From Merdiplasma sp964643295 (lineage in GTDB: Bacteria > Bacillota > Clostridia > Lachnospirales > Lachnospiraceae): a DNA stretch of 48,283 nucleotides. Below, piece after piece: positions 25,797 to 34,089 of this stretch. The stretch is from the NCBI GenBank assembly GCA_964643295.1, contig CAZXSN010000016.1, positions 1 through 48,283 of the forward strand. Direction: 5' to 3'. Both the position numbers and the translations under genes were made by a program. Position 1 is the first letter of the stretch, and every line of letters begins with the position of its first letter. The notes beneath the pieces are model-generated. The model saw only the letters and a program-made list of their open reading frames with translations. It searched no databases and was not told where the DNA came from.

Positions 25797-26759
25797 GTGA
25801 ATCTGGAAAAATATGGACTTTCGGACGAGGAGCTGTTCTCCCATGTGGATCACAGCGCTCTGGAATCGGAAAAGATTGTAGCGCCGCGCTATTCGTACTG
25901 GCGCTCGGTGTTTAAGGTGTTCTTCCGCAAAAAGATCAATATCGTGGTACTGCTGGTTTTGGCGTCGCTGATTGCTTTCGCCTACATTTACCCCTCTGTG
26001 GTGCACTATGATCCGTTCGGCAATCTGATGGATCCGGCGTCCAAGCACCTGTCTCCGAAAGCCGCGATGGAGTATTTCGGGAAGGATCTGCAGTGGATTT
26101 TAGGGACCGGAGCGTCAGGGGAGTCTACCTTTGACGCGATCTGGAACGGTTCCCGCATTTCCATCTCTCTGGCGCTGATCTGCGGGGCCATCAATCTGAC
26201 GGTCGGTGTGATCGTCGGCTCGATCTGGGGATTCTCCAAGAAGGTGGATCTGGTTATGAACGAGGTCTTCAACATCATCGGAAATATCCCGCAGATTCTG
26301 CTGGTCTCCGTGCTGGCGATGCTGTTTGCCCCCACGTTCTGGACGATGGTGTTTGCCCTGACCGTGGTCGGCTGGCTCTCGATCGCCTACTTTATCCGGA
26401 CACAGGTGGTTATCATCCGCGATCGCGAGTACAACCTGGCATCGAAATGTCTGGGGACTTCCACGATCAAGATCGCGATGAAGAATATTCTGCCGTTTAT
26501 GACCAGCGTGATTGTGACCATGCTGGCTACGGAGATACCCTCCTATATTTCCTACGAGGTGTTCCTCTCCTATATCGGACTTGGCATGTCGGAGATGTCG
26601 CTGGGGCGTCTGATCTATCAGGCGGAGAACGCGATGGTGACACCCGGCTGGGAGATGGAGTTCTGGAGCCCGGTTGCCATCGCTTCGATTATCACGATTG
26701 TGCTCTATGTCGTCGGCCAGAACCTTGGCGATGCGTCTGATCCGCGGACACATATGTAA
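25797..26759 (+). CDS. Opp/Dpp-type permease (DppC/OppC-like)
   Basis: A 320-residue second permease of the importer. After a cytoplasmic N-terminus with the OppC-like N-terminal helix (YSYWRSVFKVFFRKKINIVVLLVLASLIAF), it has about six membrane helices and the EAA loop LASKCLGTSTIKIAMKNILPFM at about residues 216-237, ending in NLGDASDPR, the classic OppC/DppC C-terminus. The start is read as GTG 25797: AGGAGG at 25783-25788 overlaps the previous stop codon and is well spaced from it. An upstream in-frame ATG (25746) lies inside the previous gene without a ribosome binding site. The arrangement suggests translational coupling. Confidence 0.88.
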   Translation: MNLEKYGLSDEELFSHVDHSALESEKIVAPRYSYWRSVFKVFFRKKINIVVLLVLASLIAFAYIYPSVVHYDPFGNLMDPASKHLSPKAAMEYFGKDLQWILGTGASGESTFDAIWNGSRISISLALICGAINLTVGVIVGSIWGFSKKVDLVMNEVFNIIGNIPQILLVSVLAMLFAPTFWTMVFALTVVGWLSIAYFIRTQVVIIRDREYNLASKCLGTSTIKIAMKNILPFMTSVIVTMLATEIPSYISYEVFLSYIGLGMSEMSLGRLIYQAENAMVTPGWEMEFWSPVAIASIITIVLYVVGQNLGDASDPRTHM

Positions 26760-26771
26760 GGAGGCGGACGC

Positions 26772-28520
26772 ATGGAAAAGAAAAACATACTGCTGTCCGT
26801 GAAAGATCTGACCGTGAAATTTCGTGTGCGCGGCAGAATTCTGACGGCTATCCGCGGGATTTCCCTGGATATCTATGAGGATGAATCGATTGCCATCGTG
26901 GGCGAGTCCGGTTCGGGCAAATCGGTGTTTACGAAGACCTTTGCCGGGATGCTCGATTCCAATGGCTTCATCGATTCGGGATCTTTGATTTTTAATGATC
27001 CGGAACTTGCCGATACCACGGTCAAGCTTACTCCCGGTGCCCGTGCGCTGATGAAGGGCACACTGTCGCGCCTGAATTCGATTTCCCGCTATGAGCTGGG
27101 ATCCGATTCTTTTCGCCGCATGGAAGAGTTAAAAAGTGAGAAAAAGAGGCACGGCGACTTAAGCGAGGAGGACCGCTCCAGGATCGAGGGCGAGATTAAG
27201 GAACTAAAGGATACGCGCACTGCCCTGTTTAATGAGAAGCAGACCTATGATCCGCACAAGGAGAAGAGCCGCATCAAGGAAGCGGAAAAGAAACTGAAGG
27301 AGTACGACGCACAGATCAAGGCGCTGCAGAAAAAAGAGGAAGAGATGGTCCGCGAGCGGCGCAAAGAGGCTGAATCAGACACTGCTTTCAACGCCCGTTA
27401 CGAAAAAGAGATGGCGGAACTGAAAGAACGCTACGATAAGCAGATCAAGGGCGAGATCAGTGAGAAAACGCGTAAACGCAATGAGATCCTGGGCAAGGAG
27501 ATCCGCCTGTCCGTGGGCCGCTATCCGCTCTTTAAGAGGGTTCTTCTCACGCACCGGCTGCTCAAGGCCCTGAAGAAAGCGATGCAGATGGGCGTGGACC
27601 TCGATGACGAGCAGCAGCGCAATATGGTGTTTGACACCGTGGCGTTTCGTGTCCGCTATCTGGATGAGACGCCGACCACGCTGCACGGAACCTGTGTGCT
27701 CAACCTGGCCAGCATCAAGTACAATCAGGACTGGATGAAGATCCGCGGGCGCAGGATTGCCACGGTCTTCCAGGATCCGATGACTTCTTTAAACCCGATC
27801 ATTACGATCGGCAAGCAGATCACGAGCGTGATCATGAAGCATCAGGGGTGCCCGGAGGCGGAAGCCCGCAGGCGGGCGCTGGAACTGATGCAGAAGGTGG
27901 GGATCCCCAAAGCGGAACAGCGCTTTGACGACTATCCGTTCCAGTATTCCGGCGGTATGCGTCAGAGGATTGTCATCGCCATCGCTCTCTCCTGCCAGCC
28001 GAAGATTTTAATCTGCGATGAGCCGACGACGGCGCTGGATGTGACGATCCAGGCACAGATTCTGCAGCTGATCAAGGATCTGCAGAAGGAGTTTCATTTT
28101 ACCACGGTCTTTATCACGCACGACCTGGGTGTGGTGGCGAATATCGCTGACCGCGTGGCGGTTTTGTATGCCGGACAGATCGTGGAGTACGGCACGGTGG
28201 AGGATGTTTTCTACGATCCGCGTCATCCTTACACGTGGGCGCTTTTATCGTCCCTGCCGCAGCTGGCGCAGCGCAATACCCAGCTGTATTCGATCACCGG
28301 CACACCGCCCTCCCTGTATAACTCGATCGTGGGCGACGCGTTCGCACCGCGCAACCCGTACTGCTTAAAGATTGATACGCTGGAGGAACCGCCCATGTTC
28401 AAAGTGAGCGATACGCACTATGCCAAGACCTGGCTGCTCGATCCCAGAGCGCCGAAGACGGAAAAGCCGGAGAGCATTCAGAATATTCATGAGAAGCTGA
28501 TCGCGGCTTTCAATATCTAA
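26772..28520 (+). CDS. Opp/Dpp-type ATPase with coiled-coil insertion (OppD-like)
   Basis: A 582-residue ATP-binding subunit. Walker A GESGSGKS is at about residues 44-51, the Q-loop FQDPMTSLNP at 333-342, the signature YSGGMRQR at 392-399, Walker B ILICDEP at 412-418 and the H-loop His at 450. The C-terminal oligopeptide-importer motif (HPYTWALLSSLPQL, GDAFAPRNPYC) is present. In ordinary OppD proteins Walker A and Q-loop are only about 50-60 residues apart; here they are nearly 290 apart, because about 230 residues, largely charged coiled coil (about 110-250), are inserted. All catalytic motifs are intact, so it should still hydrolyse ATP. ATG 26772 follows AAGGAGG. The role of the insertion is unknown. 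Confidence 0.9.
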   Translation: MEKKNILLSVKDLTVKFRVRGRILTAIRGISLDIYEDESIAIVGESGSGKSVFTKTFAGMLDSNGFIDSGSLIFNDPELADTTVKLTPGARALMKGTLSRLNSISRYELGSDSFRRMEELKSEKKRHGDLSEEDRSRIEGEIKELKDTRTALFNEKQTYDPHKEKSRIKEAEKKLKEYDAQIKALQKKEEEMVRERRKEAESDTAFNARYEKEMAELKERYDKQIKGEISEKTRKRNEILGKEIRLSVGRYPLFKRVLLTHRLLKALKKAMQMGVDLDDEQQRNMVFDTVAFRVRYLDETPTTLHGTCVLNLASIKYNQDWMKIRGRRIATVFQDPMTSLNPIITIGKQITSVIMKHQGCPEAEARRRALELMQKVGIPKAEQRFDDYPFQYSGGMRQRIVIAIALSCQPKILICDEPTTALDVTIQAQILQLIKDLQKEFHFTTVFITHDLGVVANIADRVAVLYAGQIVEYGTVEDVFYDPRHPYTWALLSSLPQLAQRNTQLYSITGTPPSLYNSIVGDAFAPRNPYCLKIDTLEEPPMFKVSDTHYAKTWLLDPRAPKTEKPESIQNIHEKLIAAFNI

Positions 28521-28538
28521 AGAGGGGAGATGAGAAAC

Positions 28539-29846
28539 GTGACGGAACAGAATCAGAAATCATCCGGCCGCATCTCCCACCTTCCGGAGCATGGGCCAGT
28601 CGCGGAAAACGGCAAGGAGATCCTGCTGTCTCTCAAGGATGTGGATATCACGTTCGGGAAAGGGGACAGCGCGGTACATGCCGTCACAGACGCTTCTTTT
28701 GACATTTACAAGGGTGAGACGTTTTCGCTGGTAGGAGAATCCGGTTCAGGGAAAACCACGATCGGACGCGCGGTGATTCGCGTAAACCCGCTGGCTGCGG
28801 GGGAGATTCAGTATAAAGGGGTGCGTATCTCCGGGAAGATCCCTCGCTCCTTAGACCGCGAAGTGATCCGCAACGTGCAGATGGTCTTCCAGGATCCGGC
28901 GGCATCGCTCAACGAACGTGCCACCGTGGACTATATCATCTCGGAGGGCCTCTACAACTTCCACCTGTATGAGAATGAGGCGGACCGTGTCCGCAAGGTG
29001 GAGAATATCATCAATGAGGTGGGACTGCTGCCGGAGCATCTGACGAGATATCCGCATGAGTTTTCCGGCGGACAGCGGCAAAGGATCGGTCTCGCCAGAG
29101 CCATGGTCATGGAGCCGGAACTGGTCGTCGCCGATGAGCCGATCTCGGCGCTGGATGTGTCCATCCGTGCGCAGGTTTTAAACCTGCTGAAAAAGTTTCA
29201 GCGCGAGAAGCAGGTAACCTACCTGTTCATCGCGCATGATCTGTCGATCGTCCGCTTTATCTCGGACAGGATCGGCGTGATCTATAAGGGGCGCATCGTG
29301 GAAGTGGCGGAGGCGGAGGAACTGTTTGACTTCCCGCTGCATCCGTACACCCACTCGCTGATCTCGGCGATTCCCATCCCGGATCCGAAGCTGGAGAAAA
29401 ATAAGGTGCAGTATATTTACGATCCGTCCATGCATGACTATAGCGTGGACAAGCCGGAATTTGTCTGCATCGGACATGACCATTACATTTACGGGAACAA
29501 GAAGGAGATCGAGGAGTATAAGGCGATCCGTGAGCGTGGGGTGCCGCTTAAGCCGATTCAGATCGCGGGACCGGATACCCCGGTGCAGCAGGTTTCCCAG
29601 GAAGCGATTGACCAGGCGGCGGAAGAGCAGTTTTTGAGCGCTCCGGTGCACGATACCGGAAGCATCTGGTTTTCGGTGCTTTCGTTTCTCCTGCCGCCTA
29701 TAGGCATCATCGCCGCGGAACTTTTCAAGAAGCACAGGTATCTGCGCAATTACAAGGCCTGCAAGAAGGGAGCCGTCTACGGCTTTGCTGTAATATTGGC
29801 CATCCTTTTGATCTTTGGCATTCTCCTTGTGCTGGCGGTGATCTGA
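28539..29846 (+). CDS. Opp/Dpp-type ATPase with C-terminal membrane hairpin (OppF-like)
   Basis: A 435-residue second ATPase of the importer. Walker A GESGSGKT is at about 66-73, followed by the Q-loop FQDP (about 117-120), signature FSGGQRQR, Walker B LVVADEP and the OppF-like C-terminal segment HPYTHSLISAIPIPDP. After about residue 355 an extension follows that ordinary OppF lacks: a linker, then two hydrophobic helices, about 365-390 (FSVLSFLLPPIGIIAAELF) and about 410-434 (YGFAVILAILLIFGILLVLAVI). This would tether the ATPase to the membrane. The start is read as GTG 28539 because GAGGGGAG at 28522-28529 is too close to the ATG at 28530; the ATG remains possible. The following gene begins immediately after the stop. 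Confidence 0.88.
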   Translation: MTEQNQKSSGRISHLPEHGPVAENGKEILLSLKDVDITFGKGDSAVHAVTDASFDIYKGETFSLVGESGSGKTTIGRAVIRVNPLAAGEIQYKGVRISGKIPRSLDREVIRNVQMVFQDPAASLNERATVDYIISEGLYNFHLYENEADRVRKVENIINEVGLLPEHLTRYPHEFSGGQRQRIGLARAMVMEPELVVADEPISALDVSIRAQVLNLLKKFQREKQVTYLFIAHDLSIVRFISDRIGVIYKGRIVEVAEAEELFDFPLHPYTHSLISAIPIPDPKLEKNKVQYIYDPSMHDYSVDKPEFVCIGHDHYIYGNKKEIEEYKAIRERGVPLKPIQIAGPDTPVQQVSQEAIDQAAEEQFLSAPVHDTGSIWFSVLSFLLPPIGIIAAELFKKHRYLRNYKACKKGAVYGFAVILAILLIFGILLVLAVI

Positions 29847-31316
29847 TTGAGTCGCCAGGCCAGGGACCGGCGCGAAAATCATCCGAAGCCGGTAGAAAAA
29901 ATAGAACTGGACGCCAGGCATACGAAAGTACGCCTGGCGCTTGCCATTGTGCTGCTCCTTGGCGGCGTCCTGCTGATTCTTTATGCGTTAACAGGCGGAT
30001 TCTCTGAAAAATCCGGCTGGACCGAGATCGAGGCGGCCTCCGGAAAAGCGGACTGTTCCGGTGATTTTACGTTTCTCTATCCGCTGGGGACGAGTGCATC
30101 TCCGCGAAGCGAACGCAGGGCGCTTACCGCCCTGTACGAGGACGCCTGCCGGGATGCCTACCGCCTCTTTTCAAACGATGAGGAGCTTACCGCCGGGGAA
30201 GAAGAGACCGCCGGAGAAGAAAAGGAGCAGGGATCTGATACTGCGTTAGATTTAGGCAGGGAATCGTCTGCCGGGGAAGAAGACAGGGAAGACTTGGAAA
30301 CACACTCTGCGGACGGTGCCGCGGCAGGGCTTGCCGATTCGCCTGGTGCGAAAAAAGCACGGCAAAAAACGCTCTCTGCCCTGGACGCGGGCCGTATCGA
30401 AGCTTATGCCGCGGATACAAACGAAGCGGGTGCAACCCACAACGTCCGCTATCTGAACGTCCATCCGAATGAGGAGATTGAAGTGGAAGCGCCGCTTTAT
30501 GAGGCTTTTTCCAAGATCGAAGCAAGCGGGGACCGTTCCCTGTATCTGGCTCCTGTCTATGAGATCTATGACGGCGTGTTTTACTGTGACGATCCGGTAA
30601 GAACAGCGGATTTTGATCCGCGCCAGAATGACGCTTTACGCGGCTGGTTCGCGAAAGTCTGCGCCTTTGCTTTGGATCCTGCGCAGGTAAATCTGGAACT
30701 TTTAGGTCACAGCCGGGTGCGGCTTTCTGTATCCGACGAGTATCTTTCTTTCGCCAAAGAGGAGGAGATCGAAAGCTTCATCGATTTTTACTGGATGAAG
30801 AACGCGTTTATCGCGGACTATCTGGCGAAACGGCTCATCGAGGGAGGCTTTACGGTCGGCACCCTCTCAAGTTTTGACGGCTTTTCCCGCAGCCTGGATA
30901 CCGGCAGTGCGACGGAGTACTCCTTAAATCTCTACGACGGATCAGACGGCGTGATCCGCACTCCCGGTGTTTTGCATTACCAGGGTGCGCAAAGCATCGT
31001 CTGTCTGCGCAGTTATCCGCTCAATGAGAGCGCGAACCGTTATTACGCAGAGGTGCCTGACGGAAGTATATGTACTCCCTACCTGGATACGGCGGACGGA
31101 CTGTGCAAAAGCGCGGTAAACGATCTGACCGCGTATTCTGAAAGCTTAGGCTGCGCAGATATTCTGCTTAAGCTTATTCCCGTCTATATCGCGGAGGAGT
31201 TTGATTCGCAGGCTCTTTTCAGTCTTTCGAAGGACGGAATCCAGAGCATCTATTTTGAGAACGGGAAAGCCATCTGCACGGACGATGCGGCAAGGATTGA
31301 GGAGGAGACAAATTAA
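29847..31316 (+). CDS. Membrane-anchored protein of unknown function
   Basis: A protein of 489 residues that I do not recognise. Residues 1-28 are basic and cytoplasmic, one membrane helix spans about 29-50 (LALAIVLLLGGVLLILYAL), and the rest should lie outside. Residues about 110-165 are acidic low-complexity sequence (GEEETAGEEKEQ), splitting the external part into a short N-terminal piece and a larger alpha/beta-looking C-terminal domain (from about 190, VRYLNVHPNEEIEVEAPLYEAFSKIE). The TTG start at 29847 directly abuts the TGA of the ATPase gene and lacks its own strong ribosome binding site, suggesting translational coupling. As last gene of the importer operon it may be an accessory subunit. 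No catalytic motif is evident. Confidence 0.72.
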   Translation: MSRQARDRRENHPKPVEKIELDARHTKVRLALAIVLLLGGVLLILYALTGGFSEKSGWTEIEAASGKADCSGDFTFLYPLGTSASPRSERRALTALYEDACRDAYRLFSNDEELTAGEEETAGEEKEQGSDTALDLGRESSAGEEDREDLETHSADGAAAGLADSPGAKKARQKTLSALDAGRIEAYAADTNEAGATHNVRYLNVHPNEEIEVEAPLYEAFSKIEASGDRSLYLAPVYEIYDGVFYCDDPVRTADFDPRQNDALRGWFAKVCAFALDPAQVNLELLGHSRVRLSVSDEYLSFAKEEEIESFIDFYWMKNAFIADYLAKRLIEGGFTVGTLSSFDGFSRSLDTGSATEYSLNLYDGSDGVIRTPGVLHYQGAQSIVCLRSYPLNESANRYYAEVPDGSICTPYLDTADGLCKSAVNDLTAYSESLGCADILLKLIPVYIAEEFDSQALFSLSKDGIQSIYFENGKAICTDDAARIEEETN

Positions 31317-31360
31317 CGGAAGCCTTTGGATCCTTAAGGTTTTCAGGCAGTCCGGAAACT

Positions 31361-31372
31361 TTTAAGCGGTAA
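31361..31372 (+). repeat. 12-bp direct repeat, left copy
   Basis: TTTAAGCGGTAA occurs here and again at 32673-32684, where it forms the last codons and stop of the transposase gene. The two copies bracket the transposase gene in the same orientation. Confidence 0.5.
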
Positions 31373-31451
31373 GAAGCTTTCGCGAAACAGACTGCATCAT
31401 TTGATTTTCTGTGATATACTGGATGCCTGGAAGCATCAAAGGAGGATTCAG

Positions 31452-32684
31452 GTGCAGATGGCAGATGAAGATAAGCGCGAAAAAATGATTGAACAGGTAT
31501 TCGCGGTCATGCCTAAATATCTCAATGAACAGCAAAGACGTATCCTGGCCGGATGTCTGGCAAAAGGATACGGACATGGGGGAATCAAACTTGTAAGCGA
31601 CATCAGTCATATGGACGTTCGGACAATTCGATCCGGCATCCTAGAGATCGAAACCGGCGTACAGTCAGAATCTGGGCATATGCGAAATTCCGGAGGCGGA
31701 AGAAAACCCCTGAAAGAGATTGAACCTGCTCTTTTATCCAGTATTGAGGCCATTATAGAGGAGAGCGCAGACGGGGGAAAGGAGAAAATGATCTCCTGGA
31801 CAAATCTCAGCCTCCGGGATATCTCCTCACTGTTGGAAGAGAAATTTCGCATAACTGCGGGCAAGGATGTGGTATCACGCGCGTTGGAGGAACTCGGATA
31901 CAGCAGACAGGCAAACCAGAAAATGATGCGGGAAGGAAAAACGCGCAGAGACCGAGATGCTCAGTTTGAATACATAAACACAAAATCAAAAGAATTTATA
32001 GATGCCGGTTTACCGGTTATTTCAGCGGATACCAGGAAGAAAGAACTCTTTGGAGAATTCGAAGATAATGGACAGGGATACCGGAAGGCGAAGAATTCAG
32101 GAAGGACATTTTGCTCTGATTTCCCTCTGCCTAAATTAGGCAAGGCCGCTCCTTATGCTGTATATCCTGTCAGCCAGAATACGGGTTATGTGAACCTTGG
32201 AACGGACCATGACACAATCGCTCTTGCTGCGGAAAGCATTCGCCGATGGTGGAATATTGTCGGCAGACCTTCCTTCCCGGATGCTCAAAAGCTGTACATT
32301 AACTGTGATGGGGAAGACTGCAGCGGATGGGGTTTTCAGTTATGGAAATATGAACTTGCGCTTTTTGCGCAGGAAACCGGGCTTGAGATTCATGTGTCTC
32401 ATCTTCCTCCTTCAGGGACTTCAAAGTGGAATAGGGTGGAACATCGTCTTTTTTGCTTCACTACAAAAACCTGGGAGGGAAAGCGTTTCATAGATATTAA
32501 TTCCATTGTCAGTCTGATTTCCTCCCCGGGCGCAGACAGGGAATTGCGTGTTGTGTGCGCAGATGATACAGGTAAGTATCAGACGGAATTAAAAGATGAC
32601 GATGACAGGGTGTGTTCGATCGATATGGAGACAGCCGGTCCAAATAAATCCTGGAATTATATCATCAGGGGATTTAAGCGGTAA
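31452..32684 (+). CDS. ISAzo13-like DDE transposase
   Basis: A 410-residue transposase. An N-terminal helical DNA-binding region (ILAGCLAKGYGHGGIKLVSDISHMDVRTIRSGI, then SGGGRKPLKE) is followed by a DDE catalytic domain with the ISAzo13-family landmarks SADTRKKELFGEF (first Asp, about 205), GYVNLGTDHDTIALAAESIRRWW, INCDGEDCSGWGFQLWKYEL (second Asp) and PPSGTSKWNRVEHRLF (Glu). The start is probably GTG 31452, 6 nt after AAAGGAGG; ATG 31458 is the alternative. It looks intact, with no frameshift, and appears more AT-rich than its neighbours, as expected for a transferred element. I found no convincing terminal inverted repeats, so element limits are not given. Confidence 0.85.
   Translation: MQMADEDKREKMIEQVFAVMPKYLNEQQRRILAGCLAKGYGHGGIKLVSDISHMDVRTIRSGILEIETGVQSESGHMRNSGGGRKPLKEIEPALLSSIEAIIEESADGGKEKMISWTNLSLRDISSLLEEKFRITAGKDVVSRALEELGYSRQANQKMMREGKTRRDRDAQFEYINTKSKEFIDAGLPVISADTRKKELFGEFEDNGQGYRKAKNSGRTFCSDFPLPKLGKAAPYAVYPVSQNTGYVNLGTDHDTIALAAESIRRWWNIVGRPSFPDAQKLYINCDGEDCSGWGFQLWKYELALFAQETGLEIHVSHLPPSGTSKWNRVEHRLFCFTTKTWEGKRFIDINSIVSLISSPGADRELRVVCADDTGKYQTELKDDDDRVCSIDMETAGPNKSWNYIIRGFKR
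32673..32684 (+). repeat. 12-bp direct repeat, right copy
   Basis: TTTAAGCGGTAA, identical to 31361-31372, at the extreme 3' end of the transposase gene. Confidence 0.5.
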
Positions 32685-32713
32685 CTTTCTTATTTCTTAT
32701 ATAGTATATAGTG

Positions 32714-32739
32714 CTGGCAGACAAGGCTGCCAGTTTTCT
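32714..32739 (+). terminator. Terminator after transposase gene
   Basis: CTGGCAG pairs with CTGCCAG around a 6-nt loop, followed by TTTTCT. Confidence 0.75.
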
Positions 32740-33022
32740 CTGAGAAGCGTGTGAACATAAAAAACAAGCTGTATCTTACCTGTTAAACAGACTGATTCCC
32801 ACAGTTTATATCGGTTAAGCTCAAACGGAAAGTGAATAAACAAAGCGATCGTTTATCAGGCAGCGCATGAGTTTTCATGCGTGAAAAATCAGCGTTTGTA
32901 AGGATGACATTTTCCAGACAGGACATTTTGGTTTGTGACGGTTCCTAAAGTTCCTAAGGGATTCGTCCAGCTAAAGGACCAGCAGCCCTCTTTGGAAGAC
33001 AGCAGTCTGCGGACAAAGATAG

Positions 33023-33058
33023 ACTCCCCACAGGCAGAGCGCCGATGGGGAGTTTTTT
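33023..33058 (+). terminator. Intrinsic terminator
   Basis: ACTCCCCA (33023-33030) pairs with TGGGGAGT (33046-33053), followed by a T run to 33058. It lies between the transposase region and the convergent aldo/keto reductase gene. Confidence 0.75.
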
Positions 33059-33102
33059 ACTTCTCTGAGTATCCTTCATCTGGAGAATACTGGCTAAGGA
33101 TT

Positions 33103-34089
33103 CTAATACCAGTCGTGTTTTTCGTCCCGGTTTAACCCCTGGATCTGATTCATCTCCTCTTCTGTCAGTTCAAATCCAAAAACATCCAGGTTTTCCCGGA
33201 TGTGATCGGGGTTGGAAGATCCCGGGATGACGACGACTTCCCGCTGCAGGTTCCAGCGAAGAATGACCTGGGCGGGCGTGACACCGTGCGCGTTTGCGAT
33301 ATTTACGATCGTCTCATCCGCGAACAGTTCTTCCGTGTGTCCTCTGCCGCCGAACGGATACCAACCCTGCATCACAATTCCCTTTTCCTGGATGAAGGGG
33401 ACCACTTCCGTTTCCTGATAATAGGGATGGATCTCGTTTTGCACCAGTGCGGGTGTAATGGTAACCTGCGGAAGAAATTCTGTCAGTTCCTCTATGTACC
33501 AGTTGGAGAGGCCGAGGGAGCGGATTTTTCCTTCCGCCGCGGCATGTTCCATCGCCTGATAGGCGCTCACATCATTTTCTCCCGGGTGATGCAGAAGCAT
33601 CATGTCGATATAGCCGATATCCAGTTTGTCGAGGGCATCCTGGATCGCTTCTTCAGGATGCGCGAACTGTTCTCCGGGATAGATCTTCGTGATGACAAAG
33701 ATTTCTTCTCTTGGCACATCGGAGTCCCGGATCGCTCTTCCCACAGCTTTTTCGTTGCCGTACATGTAGGCCGTATCGATGAGCCGTCCGCCCGCGTCAA
33801 GCAGCGCGGTTACGGAGTTATAGCATTCCTCATCGGAAAGGCTGTAGGTGCCAAGCCCCAGGATGGGCATCTCATAGCCGCTGTTAAGCAGGACTGTTTT
33901 TGTCTCAAAGTCAAAGACACCGACACCTGCTGATCTTTTCGCGGAATCTTCCTGCGCGGCAGTAAGCGAAGTTTCCTGCGCTTCCTGCGGTTTGCTGTAA
34001 TCTTCAGAAAGGCCCGCACCAAAGAAAGACGAGGGAAACGAAAGCAGCAGGCAGAGCGTAAAGAAAATGGGAAGCGTTCGTTTTTTCAC
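33103..34089 (-). CDS. Exported aldo/keto reductase
   Basis: A 328-residue member of the aldo/keto reductase superfamily (NADPH-dependent carbonyl reduction). Residues 1-27 form a convincing signal peptide (KKRTLPIFFTLCLLLSFPSSFFGAG), followed by a 30-residue linker, and the barrel starts at about 56. The catalytic tetrad is complete: Asp105 and Tyr110 in DTAYMYGNE, Lys135 in TKIYP and His167 in LLHHPG. The cofactor-binding end VIPGSSNPDHIRENLDVF is present. Export of a nicotinamide-dependent enzyme is unusual, since the cofactor is cytoplasmic. The start ATG overlaps the TGA of the upstream hydrolase by 4 nt (ATGA), showing translational coupling. Confidence 0.88.
   Translation of the reverse strand: MKKRTLPIFFTLCLLLSFPSSFFGAGLSEDYSKPQEAQETSLTAAQEDSAKRSAGVGVFDFETKTVLLNSGYEMPILGLGTYSLSDEECYNSVTALLDAGGRLIDTAYMYGNEKAVGRAIRDSDVPREEIFVITKIYPGEQFAHPEEAIQDALDKLDIGYIDMMLLHHPGENDVSAYQAMEHAAAEGKIRSLGLSNWYIEELTEFLPQVTITPALVQNEIHPYYQETEVVPFIQEKGIVMQGWYPFGGRGHTEELFADETIVNIANAHGVTPAQVILRWNLQREVVVIPGSSNPDHIRENLDVFGFELTEEEMNQIQGLNRDEKHDWY

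Larger units (their letters stand above)
32685..33102. other. Intergenic region after transposase
   Basis: About 420 nt without a credible gene. It holds a terminator at 32714-32739, small inverted repeats at 32836-32856 (ATAAAC/GTTTAT) and 32864-32881 (CGCATGA/TCATGCG), and a second terminator at 33023-33058. Confidence 0.6.
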
